IMG/VR virus record: IMGVR_UViG_3300025154_001007
Location: 1 to 56,027 of that record
Length of the DNA: 56,027 nucleotides
Reading direction: 5' to 3' (one strand)
DNA from: a virus
The number at the start of each line of letters is the position of its first letter. Position 1 is the first letter of the stretch. The position numbers and the translations under genes were made by a program. Positions 46,108-53,439 of this stretch are shown here, one piece after another. The notes under the pieces were generated by a model, which was not told the DNA's origin, did not search any database, and saw nothing but the letters and a program-made list of their open reading frames with translations.

Positions 46108-46686
46108 TCAATAGATTCTGATTCGTTCCTGTGCGTAAATTCCAAGCCGGTTCAATTCACCCGGCACAACGCCCTTGCCATCGTTCATGCTGGCCGGGAT
46201 TATACCGGCGTCAACTGCTGCCTGTTGGATCATTTCTGAGCAGTAAAGGAAAGACCCGTTGAGCGGCACCCTGGGACGGAACAGAAGACTGACCAGCGAC
46301 AGGTAGTCGTATCGGACCTTCTTTTGGCCTTCGCCGCCCTCGAAGCGCAAGGCAGCTTTCGCCAGCTTTAAGCGGTCTGCCGGGTCCGACAGGCAACGCA
46401 CGAGATAGACTTTGCCCTTGTACCCGTCCAGAACCGAAGAAAGAAACCTTGGCTCAACGCCGCCTTCAACCGCTTCGGAAATGCTGATGCGCGGTTCGGT
46501 GTCGCCGTCAAGAATGTATCGAAAGGCAAGCGACGAGTGGTTGACCGGCATACCTGTGCGCCACCGGATGGCATGAGCAACCGGGCTTGTTCCGGTCCAT
46601 TCGATGGAATCTCCTGTCTGGATGTGATATCGAAGCAGTTGGTAACGCATGTATCCGGTTATTTTTTCATCGATATATGGGATCAC
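46108..46686 (-). CDS. NlpC/P60-YiiX-like peptidase-fold protein
   Basis: A 192-residue protein with GTG start 46686 overlapping the muramidase stop (GTGA); ATG codon 13 is an alternative. GDSIEWTG, NHSSLAFRY (catalytic-like His), ISEAVEGGVEPRFLSS and YCSEMIQQAAVD fit the YiiX/DUF830 branch of papain-like NlpC/P60 folds. The usual catalytic Cys is not obvious at the N-terminal motif, so circular permutation with YCSE supplying Cys is likely. Placed in the lysis cassette. Confidence 0.7.
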   Translation of the reverse strand: MIPYIDEKITGYMRYQLLRYHIQTGDSIEWTGTSPVAHAIRWRTGMPVNHSSLAFRYILDGDTEPRISISEAVEGGVEPRFLSSVLDGYKGKVYLVRCLSDPADRLKLAKAALRFEGGEGQKKVRYDYLSLVSLLFRPRVPLNGSFLYCSEMIQQAAVDAGIIPASMNDGKGVVPGELNRLGIYAQERIRIY

Positions 46687-47111
46687 TTAACCCCCGCCGC
46701 GTTCAGCGCCCGGCAGATCCACCCGAGCAAAAACTTCTTTTGGCTCGGCTTCGCCTGACAGATACGAACATACCTCTTGATCCGCTTGACGGCCATTGCC
46801 ATTGCGAACGCATCGATTTTGAGCGTTTCCATCAAGAGTTCTTTGGCTGCACTGACGCCCATGTTGACCGCGATATCGAAAACGATCTCCGCGTGCCGCT
46901 GGTCGTTCATTCTGTCACAGCCGCACTTGTCCCAACAATCCCTTCTGTAAAGCGCCTTGGCGTCTTCCAGCGTGAGTTTGGAAATATCAAGGTCAGGGTA
47001 CGCCCGCTGACTTATCCCGTAGCGTGTGCGTCCTCCACGGTCGTCAGGGTCGTTTGAGTCGCCGCCTTCAAAGGCAACAGTTAGAAGAAAGGCTTTTTCA
47101 AAGTCTGGCAT
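46683..47111 (-). CDS. GH108 muramidase (endolysin)
   Basis: A 142-residue protein from ATG 47111 (AAGGAGG upstream). The catalytic motif TVAFEGGDSNDP (Glu15) and RGGRTRYGIS define glycosyl hydrolase family 108, with DCWDKCGCD and VNMGVSAA in the second half. It cleaves peptidoglycan glycan strands at lysis. The C terminus is shorter than in members with a peptidoglycan-binding domain. Confidence 0.9.
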   Translation of the reverse strand: MPDFEKAFLLTVAFEGGDSNDPDDRGGRTRYGISQRAYPDLDISKLTLEDAKALYRRDCWDKCGCDRMNDQRHAEIVFDIAVNMGVSAAKELLMETLKIDAFAMAMAVKRIKRYVRICQAKPSQKKFLLGWICRALNAAGVK

Positions 47112-47266
47112 TATGCCTCCTTGGGCTTGAGGTATTCGAGAACCTTTTGAAGTATACCCGGCACTTTCTTTTCGATCCCGCACAGCGCTGTGCAGACCGG
47201 GCAGGTGTCGGCCTTGAATTTCATTTTGCGACCGCAACATTTACAGGTTGGTTTTATCCACAGCAT
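47111..47266 (-). CDS. Small zinc-ribbon protein in the lysis cassette
   Basis: A 51-residue protein (MLWIKPTCKCCGRK). CKCCG (C8, C10, C11) and CPVC with a later Cys (about residues 22-29) suggest a metal site. Its TAA overlaps the muramidase ATG (TAATG), so it is coupled to lysis gene translation. Function unknown. Confidence 0.65.
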   Translation of the reverse strand: MLWIKPTCKCCGRKMKFKADTCPVCTALCGIEKKVPGILQKVLEYLKPKEA

Positions 47267-47432
47267 GGACGTACTCCCCGAGATCACTCAGTTCGGTTTC
47301 GGCCACGACCTTTGCGGCCGGCATAAGGCATCCCTCATTGCAATACCATGTACTGGCGATGGGGCAGGCGTTGCACTTGGCTTCGATGTCGGCCAGCACT
47401 TTGCGAAGCGTTTTGATGCGGCCCAGGTCCAT
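47241..47432 (-). CDS. Small Cys-containing protein
   Basis: A 63-residue protein from ATG 47432 (MDLGRIKTLRKVLADIE). A helical first part is followed by CNACPIASTWYCNEGC (four Cys in 16 residues). It overlaps the next gene by 26 nt. Function unknown. Confidence 0.65.
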   Translation of the reverse strand: MDLGRIKTLRKVLADIEAKCNACPIASTWYCNEGCLMPAAKVVAETELSDLGEYVHAVDKTNL

Positions 47433-47434
47433 GG

Positions 47435-47707
47435 TCAATCACCCTTCTCGATCAGCCTGTCAAGCTTCGCTTCGATCCTTTTTAGCCAATCCGTGAGCCC
47501 GTCGCTTTGCTTTTCGACGGCGCCCAATCTCACGGACGTAGAGCATGAGTTCTGCAGCCGCTGGCACTCGGCCACTTCCCTTTTCGGCGGGCTGGCCTCC
47601 AAGGCTGTCACGCGCCTCTCTATGGCATGATTCACCCATTTGGCGATACCAAAAAAGGCCAGCAGGAGGCCGAGCAGCTTGCCGAGTGCTTCCACGAGAT
47701 CGGTCAT
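47435..47707 (-). CDS. Membrane protein with coiled-coil tail, holin/antiholin candidate
   Basis: A 90-residue protein with one N-terminal membrane helix (ALGKLLGLLLAFFGIAKWV) and a cytoplasmic or periplasmic coiled coil (RRVTALEAS; DWLKRIEAKLDRLIEKG). It heads the lysis cassette upstream of the muramidase. The topology resembles small holins or spanin-like proteins. Assignment is positional. Confidence 0.65.
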   Translation of the reverse strand: MTDLVEALGKLLGLLLAFFGIAKWVNHAIERRVTALEASPPKREVAECQRLQNSCSTSVRLGAVEKQSDGLTDWLKRIEAKLDRLIEKGD

Positions 47708-47765
47708 TTTTGAGCCTTTCTTTTCTGGTTCATCGCTTTAGGTGCGTTCACGTTCATTCCCTACC

Positions 47766-49598
47766 CTACGGCAGCAACCCAGGCTTTGCGCCCATGCTGC
47801 GGGTGGTTGTGCCTGCGCCTGCACCGTACAGAAAAGCTCCGATTTCATACGTCGCAGAAGCCCAAGGAATACCCCTGGCATCTTTGGTGACGATTGCTGA
47901 TACCGAACTTGATCCGTTGTCTATCGCTGGTGATCCGGCTTGAAGGGTAAAATCGTTTGATGCCGCATTTGTGAATGCCGGGTCTGTGGTCTGGTTGGAC
48001 GTGGACCAGGCCGGAACCGTATCGGCATTTCCGTACCAGAGGTTATTACTGCCAGAGCAGGTGATATTGCTACCGCACCCGGTTATAGAAAACCACGAAC
48101 CATTATTTACTACGATATTATTGCTAAGGTATAGAGCGGTTGGCAGAGTATCGGACCCGCGAACCAGCATCGCGTATCCGCCGTCCATGTCATAAATGGT
48201 GTTATTATATAGATAGAAATTGCCACCATCCCCACCGCGAAGGGCGCCAGGGTCGCCTATGGCTATTGGCGTGCTTGCTGAATCAGATACGACGTTATTG
48301 TAGAAGTACTCGTTTGTTACGAATCCATAATCAGGCGTGTCATCTCCAGTACCCAGAACGCACGCACTCATTGATGTGTGGTGGAACCAGTTGTCGTGGA
48401 TGAATAGATTGTCAACGGAATCTCCGGACTGATGCCCGTAAATATAAAACGCATGGCCTTTTGGAATGTAGCTTACCTCGTTCCAACCAATATACATGTG
48501 GTCATGCCCGGTTCCGGTTGGGTAAGAGCCGGAAACCGAAAACCCATAACCATCCTGCACCGGAGTTGTATCCCCTCTATTATCAACTCCAGGATCGTGA
48601 ATGTAACATCCGAGTAGGTAAATATAGGTTTGGGTTTTACCGGAGATAAATGTTATTACAGTCTTACCCTCATCCCCAGGCGTGCCGCCGTGAGTAGTCG
48701 CATCAAGGCCGATAAAGCGGCAATGGCTCGATTGTTGTGCATAGTATGCTTTTGTAAAATTGATCGCGTTGGAGTGCCCGTTGACAGTCAAGTTTGAGAA
48801 TGTCCAATAATGGACATGGTTTGTTGCCTCTGTTGACCCGTTAGTTCCTATTGCTGATAAGTCATCGACAGACGATGTTCCAAGCTGAACTGCTGCGGCA
48901 GGGTAGGCTTTAAAGGTAATCGACAGACCTTCTGTGCCGTCTGCATGGTTTGTATTGTAGAAATCCAGCACGTATTTTCCGGCGTATCCACCTGGATCAG
49001 GGGTATCCCACACTCCCGCGCCAAGGTAGGCGACATCACCCGCAACAAGAATATCCCTCAGTTCAGCAACGCTGGCCTTCGGGCCGGAGGTGCCTGATTG
49101 AAAAGTCGCATAAAGCCCGGAATATGTATCGCTGGCACTCGTTTTTGAAATGAAATATATCTTGTTGGAGCCTATCGCTCGGCAGTGAAACGGGATAGAT
49201 AAGCTTGTGCCTTCTGATGTCGTGACGGTGATGGTTGAGTTTGAATATGATCCTGTTACGCCCATTGAAGAGTTGAGAAAAAAAGTCACGCGCTGAAGCT
49301 GGTCAATGCCGTTAAAAGTCGGCGTGATTGGGTCGGTGGTCGCGCCCCACTCGGCATAGTCTCCAGCAGCCGTGATATCAACCGAAGTTGCGGCGGTAGC
49401 GTTGGCAACTGTGACGTATGATGTCCCACGGCTTGAGCCAAAATTGATGCCGTAGATGGTCACGGCAGCGCCCTTAGTTGCACTACCCTCCCACCCCGTA
49501 ACTGGGCCATCGGTCATGTCGGAGAAAAACACGACCGGAGCGGTAGCGTTTGCAACTCCCGAGAATAGCAATAAGATTAAGGCTATTCTTGCGATCAT
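47766..49598 (-). CDS. Exported beta-helix protein (adhesin/depolymerase-like)
   Basis: A 610-residue protein. Signal peptide MIARIALILLLFSGVANA (cleavage about residue 18). An IPT/TIG-like strand-rich domain (about 20-135) is followed by parallel beta-helix repeats with N/D-rich turns (about 250-530: YWTFSNLTVNG, IHDNWFHH, YLYNNTIYD, YLSNNIVVNN) and a choice-of-anchor-like end (GSPAIDNG). This is the fold of phage tailspikes and polysaccharide lyases, yet phage virion proteins do not normally carry a Sec signal. The start overlaps the upstream gene by ATGA. Enzymatic activity is not evident. Confidence 0.72.
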   Translation of the reverse strand: MIARIALILLLFSGVANATAPVVFFSDMTDGPVTGWEGSATKGAAVTIYGINFGSSRGTSYVTVANATAATSVDITAAGDYAEWGATTDPITPTFNGIDQLQRVTFFLNSSMGVTGSYSNSTITVTTSEGTSLSIPFHCRAIGSNKIYFISKTSASDTYSGLYATFQSGTSGPKASVAELRDILVAGDVAYLGAGVWDTPDPGGYAGKYVLDFYNTNHADGTEGLSITFKAYPAAAVQLGTSSVDDLSAIGTNGSTEATNHVHYWTFSNLTVNGHSNAINFTKAYYAQQSSHCRFIGLDATTHGGTPGDEGKTVITFISGKTQTYIYLLGCYIHDPGVDNRGDTTPVQDGYGFSVSGSYPTGTGHDHMYIGWNEVSYIPKGHAFYIYGHQSGDSVDNLFIHDNWFHHTSMSACVLGTGDDTPDYGFVTNEYFYNNVVSDSASTPIAIGDPGALRGGDGGNFYLYNNTIYDMDGGYAMLVRGSDTLPTALYLSNNIVVNNGSWFSITGCGSNITCSGSNNLWYGNADTVPAWSTSNQTTDPAFTNAASNDFTLQAGSPAIDNGSSSVSAIVTKDARGIPWASATYEIGAFLYGAGAGTTTRSMGAKPGLLP

Positions 49599-50317
49599 TG
49601 CGGGTTGTCTCCTATCTGAACGTCATCGCCGCGTAGCTTGTCAAAGATTCCTGAAATCCCTGTGGTTGAAAGCAAAGACACAAGCGCAACGCGAGATATT
49701 GTAGCCTCATTTGAGCCAGATGAGGATATCGCATAGTTGTCACCGCTGGTCGGTCTTACTCCATCGGTTGAGAAACCAACCTCTATTACACCATCAACAG
49801 CACTCGCGGCGCTCTCAGCTTTATGATGCACCCAAACTTTATAGGTCGTGCCTGTTGACATCGCTCCGACTGTTCGTGCAGTGCCTGATCCTTGAGTTAT
49901 GTATAGTGTTCCGTCTGAACCAATTTGTACGTTTGATACAGCCACCGTTCCATTATACAGCGAAAAAAATGTTCTATCCCCACCGGCCAGAGCTACCGGG
50001 CGATAGAGGAAATAAACCCATATCTCACCTATCGCTGTGATCGCTGTATAAACGCGTGAGCTTGTAACTGTTCCATCGAGAAAAAAACTCTGCGCCCCTT
50101 CGAGGATGGTCGTGGTGTAGTCATAATCCGGTGTGCCGGTGACAGTTACCCAAGTTAGGTCGGTGCCGGTAGGGTCAAACGACTCTTCAAAAAGATAGGT
50201 GGGGGCTGGAGCAGCGCTCGGCACCGACCCCGCCATCTGCCCCGCCCCCATCCAGGCGTAGGACGCGGACCCGGCGAGGAGCAGAATCAAGGCTATGGGG
50301 AGAAAGTATTTTCTCAT
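49595..50317 (-). CDS. Exported lectin-like protein
   Basis: A 240-residue protein. Signal peptide MRKYFLPIALILLLAGSASYA. The remainder is strand-rich with the layout of a concanavalin-like/laminin-G sandwich: FEESFDP, TTTILEGAQSFFLDG, EIWVYFLYRP, FFSLYNG, YKVWVHHKA. Such domains bind glycans. It is coupled to the beta-helix gene by ATGA and follows the 50327 gene by 9 bp. Localisation to virion or host surface is unknown. Confidence 0.7.
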   Translation of the reverse strand: MRKYFLPIALILLLAGSASYAWMGAGQMAGSVPSAAPAPTYLFEESFDPTGTDLTWVTVTGTPDYDYTTTILEGAQSFFLDGTVTSSRVYTAITAIGEIWVYFLYRPVALAGGDRTFFSLYNGTVAVSNVQIGSDGTLYITQGSGTARTVGAMSTGTTYKVWVHHKAESAASAVDGVIEVGFSTDGVRPTSGDNYAISSSGSNEATISRVALVSLLSTTGISGIFDKLRGDDVQIGDNPQ

Positions 50318-50326
50318 AGATCACCT

Positions 50327-52315
50327 TTAGTTTGTGTCTGTCCAAGTCCCGGTTCGGCTCGTCATACGAAGGTTTGTTGCGTCCTGAGCGATGAAGCATA
50401 TTTGCGCCCCGGCAGTAGAATCGGACGTAACCGAATCACCCGCCGATAAAGTCGCTCCGTTTAGCCAAATTACATCAGCGTCATCAGGGTTGATAACTAC
50501 CGCTGCCGCCGTGGTAGAGTGAACACAGAACGAATCCCCAGCAGTAATGGCAGCAAGGTTGATCGTTCCCGCTCCGGTCGCCCAATGAATGTAGCCTTTT
50601 TGCATCGCTGAGGTTAACGTTTGGCCGTCTGCGTCGGTAGTCGAAGCGACTAAGCCTCCAATGGTTCCCGAAACAACCAGGTCGGTATTGATCCGAACCG
50701 CTGTCGCAGCTTCAATGTCAACATAGCCGTCGTTCAGCGAAGCAATGTATTCGGTGGAGTCCCTAAGCTGAAGCTGCATGGCACCATTTAGCAGAATGCC
50801 CGTATCAGGTACGTGAGTCAGTGTTACGTCTTGATCGGCACCGAAGTTGATTACGCTCGCGTCAGCCAAGAACAGGTCCGACCATTCAAGTGTAGCAGAG
50901 CCAAGAGCCGCGCCGTCAGCGGCATCAGGATTAAGGTTGGTGCCTCCGGTGAGGCCCATAACACGCCCTACTTTGGTGCCGTTCTCGTACATGTAGAGAA
51001 GCGTTTCAAACGAATAGAACCCGCTCTCGCCCGCTGTGAGCAATGGTTCGTTGCCGGTCGTGTTGTTCGGTAGGGTGGAATATCGTGCTCCGTCTACAGC
51101 GCTGGAAGCAAAGCTCGGTGCTGTGATCGTTCCGGTAGTCGTAAACGCGCCATCAGCCCCAATAGACCACTTCAGGTCTACACCGGCGTTATCATATCCC
51201 CTCAAGAAATACCCGTTGGCGTCCGCATCGTCGGTTAGTTTCAGGTCGATAAAGGAAACGTCAGCGGTAAGGTCGGCGGTTGTATTCGTAAAGGTCCATA
51301 TTGAACCGGCAGTGTTCAGGGTGGAGGTCAGAGTGAGTTTGTAACCGGCTTGGGCTATTGTACCATCTGCAACCGGATCACCGATAGCATCCAGCGTAGC
51401 GGAGCCGGCGGTAGCGTTGAGCGTGATGTAATCCCCATTGTCGTCAATGGAGACATTTGTTCCAGCCCTGATTGCACCGACCCCGCCATCGTATAGATAA
51501 TCGGCGGTTGCGGCAGCGTCCACCTTGACCGTGAAAGCATCGCTGCCGGCTGTTGCACTCAAGGTGCTGGACGCCTGGTCAAAGGAAAGGCCGGTGCCAA
51601 TCGTGAAAGGCTTGTAGGTATTTGTAGTATTGTCGAAACCGAAAAGCACGTGGGCCGCGGGATCAGCGGGCAGCAAGAGCAAGTCGCCAGGATCAACGCC
51701 TTGGTAACTCCAAGTTCCTGTCCCGGTGGTGCCAACTGTAAAAAGCCCACCGTTTTCGGTCGGGTAGCCGGTCTGCCAGCGGATGCCCCAATTTTGTGTA
51801 AAATCAGACGAGAAAAGGTCAAAGCGATAGACGTTCGCCGCTACATTGGTATACCACCGCGCCGTGCCGAGTGTCGTTCCGGCGACGCCAAGGACGAGGC
51901 CCACTGCGCCGGTCAGCGTCAGATCAGCAATGGACAAGCTGGAGTCTGCGATAGAGCCGTCTCCATCAGGATCGATGGTCGCCATGAGGTAGTCGATCAG
52001 GGCATTCTGGGAAACTCCGTGAGCCACGTCTCCGTCCATGTTTGCAGCAGTCACAGCCTCGTCTACGACTTCAGCAGCAGCACCGGAAAACTGAGTGGCA
52101 AGGATTGTGGGGCTCCACACGCGAGACTTTGTTTCGGTGCCTGCGGTAAGCTCTGCTGCTGTACCTGGAGGGGGAACGGGAGCTGCGGGAGGCCCCTTGA
52201 TGTTGCTAAGACCAACGCATCCACAAAAGAGAAAGGCGACCAGAATAACGGTCAGCGAAAATCCACTTCCGACAAAGCCGAAGCGTCCCAATCTGTCAAT
52301 GTTCCGTAGTTCCAT
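50327..52315 (-). CDS. Fibre-like lipoprotein
   Basis: A 662-residue protein from ATG 52315 (AGGA upstream). The hydrophobic segment SLTVILVAFLFCGC at about residues 20-33 ends in a lipobox-like Cys. The rest is fibre-like: Ala/Thr/Gly-rich strands, and repeats such as LEWSDLFLADASVINFG and VTLTHVPDTGILLNG found in tail-fibre trunks. The C-terminal part has IHWATGAGTINLAAI and STTAAAVVINP. With the next two genes it forms a set of three exported structural-type proteins. Confidence 0.7.
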   Translation of the reverse strand: MELRNIDRLGRFGFVGSGFSLTVILVAFLFCGCVGLSNIKGPPAAPVPPPGTAAELTAGTETKSRVWSPTILATQFSGAAAEVVDEAVTAANMDGDVAHGVSQNALIDYLMATIDPDGDGSIADSSLSIADLTLTGAVGLVLGVAGTTLGTARWYTNVAANVYRFDLFSSDFTQNWGIRWQTGYPTENGGLFTVGTTGTGTWSYQGVDPGDLLLLPADPAAHVLFGFDNTTNTYKPFTIGTGLSFDQASSTLSATAGSDAFTVKVDAAATADYLYDGGVGAIRAGTNVSIDDNGDYITLNATAGSATLDAIGDPVADGTIAQAGYKLTLTSTLNTAGSIWTFTNTTADLTADVSFIDLKLTDDADANGYFLRGYDNAGVDLKWSIGADGAFTTTGTITAPSFASSAVDGARYSTLPNNTTGNEPLLTAGESGFYSFETLLYMYENGTKVGRVMGLTGGTNLNPDAADGAALGSATLEWSDLFLADASVINFGADQDVTLTHVPDTGILLNGAMQLQLRDSTEYIASLNDGYVDIEAATAVRINTDLVVSGTIGGLVASTTDADGQTLTSAMQKGYIHWATGAGTINLAAITAGDSFCVHSTTAAAVVINPDDADVIWLNGATLSAGDSVTSDSTAGAQICFIAQDATNLRMTSRTGTWTDTN

Positions 52316-52686
52316 ATTTTTATTCCTTCTTCGCAAACTCCGACGTTAACGGCGTGCTCTGGCAGTATCCCGAACCCGAAGGCTATAGCCGGGTAACCTT
52401 GCTGGCCTTTGTGTTTGAGCATCCACTCTCTTAGGATTTCGGCCCAGATGATGGTCGCCAAAGTATCGCAATCGCCCATATCTTCGGCGTAATCGTCCGG
52501 TGAAAGACCTTCGGAAGCGAGCTTCCCCATGGCGCAAGTAACAATCGTGTCCATCTCAGATACGGTGAAAATGGCGTACTGCTCATCGAAGAGTCTGATG
52601 CCGCGACCAAAAAGACCACCGGCACGAGAGGCGCGGATGATCTTTTTCAGTTCATCGGAGGTTACGGTTTTCAAATCTCTTCCCAC
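52252..52686 (-). CDS. Transglutaminase-like cysteine peptidase-fold protein
   Basis: A 144-residue protein, GTG start 52686 overlapping the stop of the upstream gene. EDMGDCDTLATIIWAE (C73), PEHAVNVGV (H111) and GIKIWN (N126) give a Cys-His-Asn/Asp series as in transglutaminase-like peptidases. The C terminus overlaps the fibre-like lipoprotein start by 64 nt. It resembles the soluble domain of the 6464 gene in motif order. Function unknown. Confidence 0.65.
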   Translation of the reverse strand: MGRDLKTVTSDELKKIIRASRAGGLFGRGIRLFDEQYAIFTVSEMDTIVTCAMGKLASEGLSPDDYAEDMGDCDTLATIIWAEILREWMLKHKGQQGYPAIAFGFGILPEHAVNVGVCEEGIKIWNYGTLTDWDASALSEVDFR

Positions 52687-53069
52687 ATATATAAAACGAT
52701 ATGGATTTCCGTAGCGTTCCCGGCGTTAGAAATAACCGGCTCAAGTATCATGTGGTTAAGAAGCCCGAAGCCGGTTGATAGCGCCTTGTTTCCGCCGTTG
52801 GTTGATTCGGAAAGATTCGCACCGTCACCGCTGAGAATGTCGGCCCATTCTATGGTAGTTCCATCAGGCTTGCGGTATTTGGCTTTTAACACCAAATCCC
52901 AAGCTGCGGTCACTCCCGCGCCTGGAACAAAAGCGAAGGCGTAAAGCTCGCCGCCCTGAACCTCAAACGGGATGCCGCTCATGTCTCCGCTGGCGTCAAC
53001 CGTGCATTTGCAGACCACCGACCGTTTGCGCCCGAAGTATTCTTGATTGATTGTCATCGATCCTGGCAT
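52671..53069 (-). CDS. Unknown structural-type protein
   Basis: A 132-residue beta-rich protein from ATG 53069 (AAGGA upstream): VVCKCTVDASGDMSGIPF, YAFAFVPGAGVTAAWDLVLK, and TEIHIVLYMWEEI at the end. The pattern resembles small phage fibre-base or assembly proteins, but no family was recognised. It is the first gene after the late terminator at 53086. Confidence 0.62.
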   Translation of the reverse strand: MPGSMTINQEYFGRKRSVVCKCTVDASGDMSGIPFEVQGGELYAFAFVPGAGVTAAWDLVLKAKYRKPDGTTIEWADILSGDGANLSESTNGGNKALSTGFGLLNHMILEPVISNAGNATEIHIVLYMWEEI

Positions 53070-53085
53070 GTTCGTTCCTTTCAGA

Positions 53086-53123
53086 AAAAGAAAGGCCGTA
53101 CTCGGTTTTACCGGGTACGGCCC
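53086..53123 (-). terminator. Rho-independent terminator of the late operon
   Basis: On the minus strand a 13-bp stem with one mismatch (53123-53111 with 53107-53095), loop of three, followed by TTTCTTTTT (53094-53086). It lies downstream of the origin-spanning gene and just before the 53069 gene, separating late virion genes from the exported-protein operon. Confidence 0.82.
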
Positions 53124-53197
53124 CTGTTGGTGGTCCTGCTGTTATGTTGGAATTACTTTACTTTTATTTACCTAAAATATCAAGTGTTAATTTGGAT

Positions 53198-53246
53198 GCT
53201 TTCCCCGGCGTCAACCTGGGAGGGGGCAAGTTGCGCCGGGGAAAGC
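53198..53246. other. Long hairpin in the 53.1-53.3 kb gap
   Basis: GCTTTCCCCGGCG (53198-53210) and its perfect complement (53234-53246), extended inward by CAAC/GTTG, flank a 14-base loop. There is no T run on either side. It sits between the late terminator and a rightward promoter, in a gap without a leftward gene. It might be a structured RNA, a protein-binding site or part of an origin. Confidence 0.5.
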
Positions 53247-53272
53247 TGCCTTACCTGCGGGGAGGCGCAGGC

Positions 53273-53302
53273 TTGACAATTGAATACTTTTTGAATTATT
53301 GT
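53273..53302 (+). promoter_or_regulatory. Rightward promoter TTGACA-N18-TATTGT
   Basis: TTGACA at 53273-53278 and TATTGT at 53297-53302. The expected transcription start coincides with ATG 53308, so the message would be leaderless. It has the same box spacing as several leftward promoters here. Confidence 0.5.
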
Positions 53303-53307
53303 TTGCG

Positions 53308-53439
53308 ATGGAACCTACCCTTTTAATAGGCGTATTGTTGGCATACGCGGTATATTCGTATTTTGGGATATTGGGCGTTGCTATCGTTTCGCTTGCTTGC
53401 TGCATAATCTTGGCCGTTTCTAAAAAGCTATTCCCCTGA
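53308..53439 (+). CDS. Small rightward membrane protein
   Basis: A 43-residue frame (MEPTLLIGVLLAYAVYSYFG, then ILGVAIVSLACCIILAV) made of one or two hydrophobic helices with a KK near the end. No ribosome site, but a promoter places the transcript start at the ATG. Its last 12 nt are antisense to the end of the 53428 gene. An alternative leftward frame (53211-53453) has no such features. Real but uncertain. Confidence 0.45.
   Translation: MEPTLLIGVLLAYAVYSYFGILGVAIVSLACCIILAVSKKLFP

Noticed and set aside
51650-52309. Rightward 219-codon frame
   Set aside because: Antisense to the fibre-like lipoprotein gene; no ribosome site and irregular composition.
7122-52315. Diversity-generating retroelement for fibre genes
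   Set aside because: No reverse transcriptase frame and no template/variable repeat pair was seen near the fibre-type genes.
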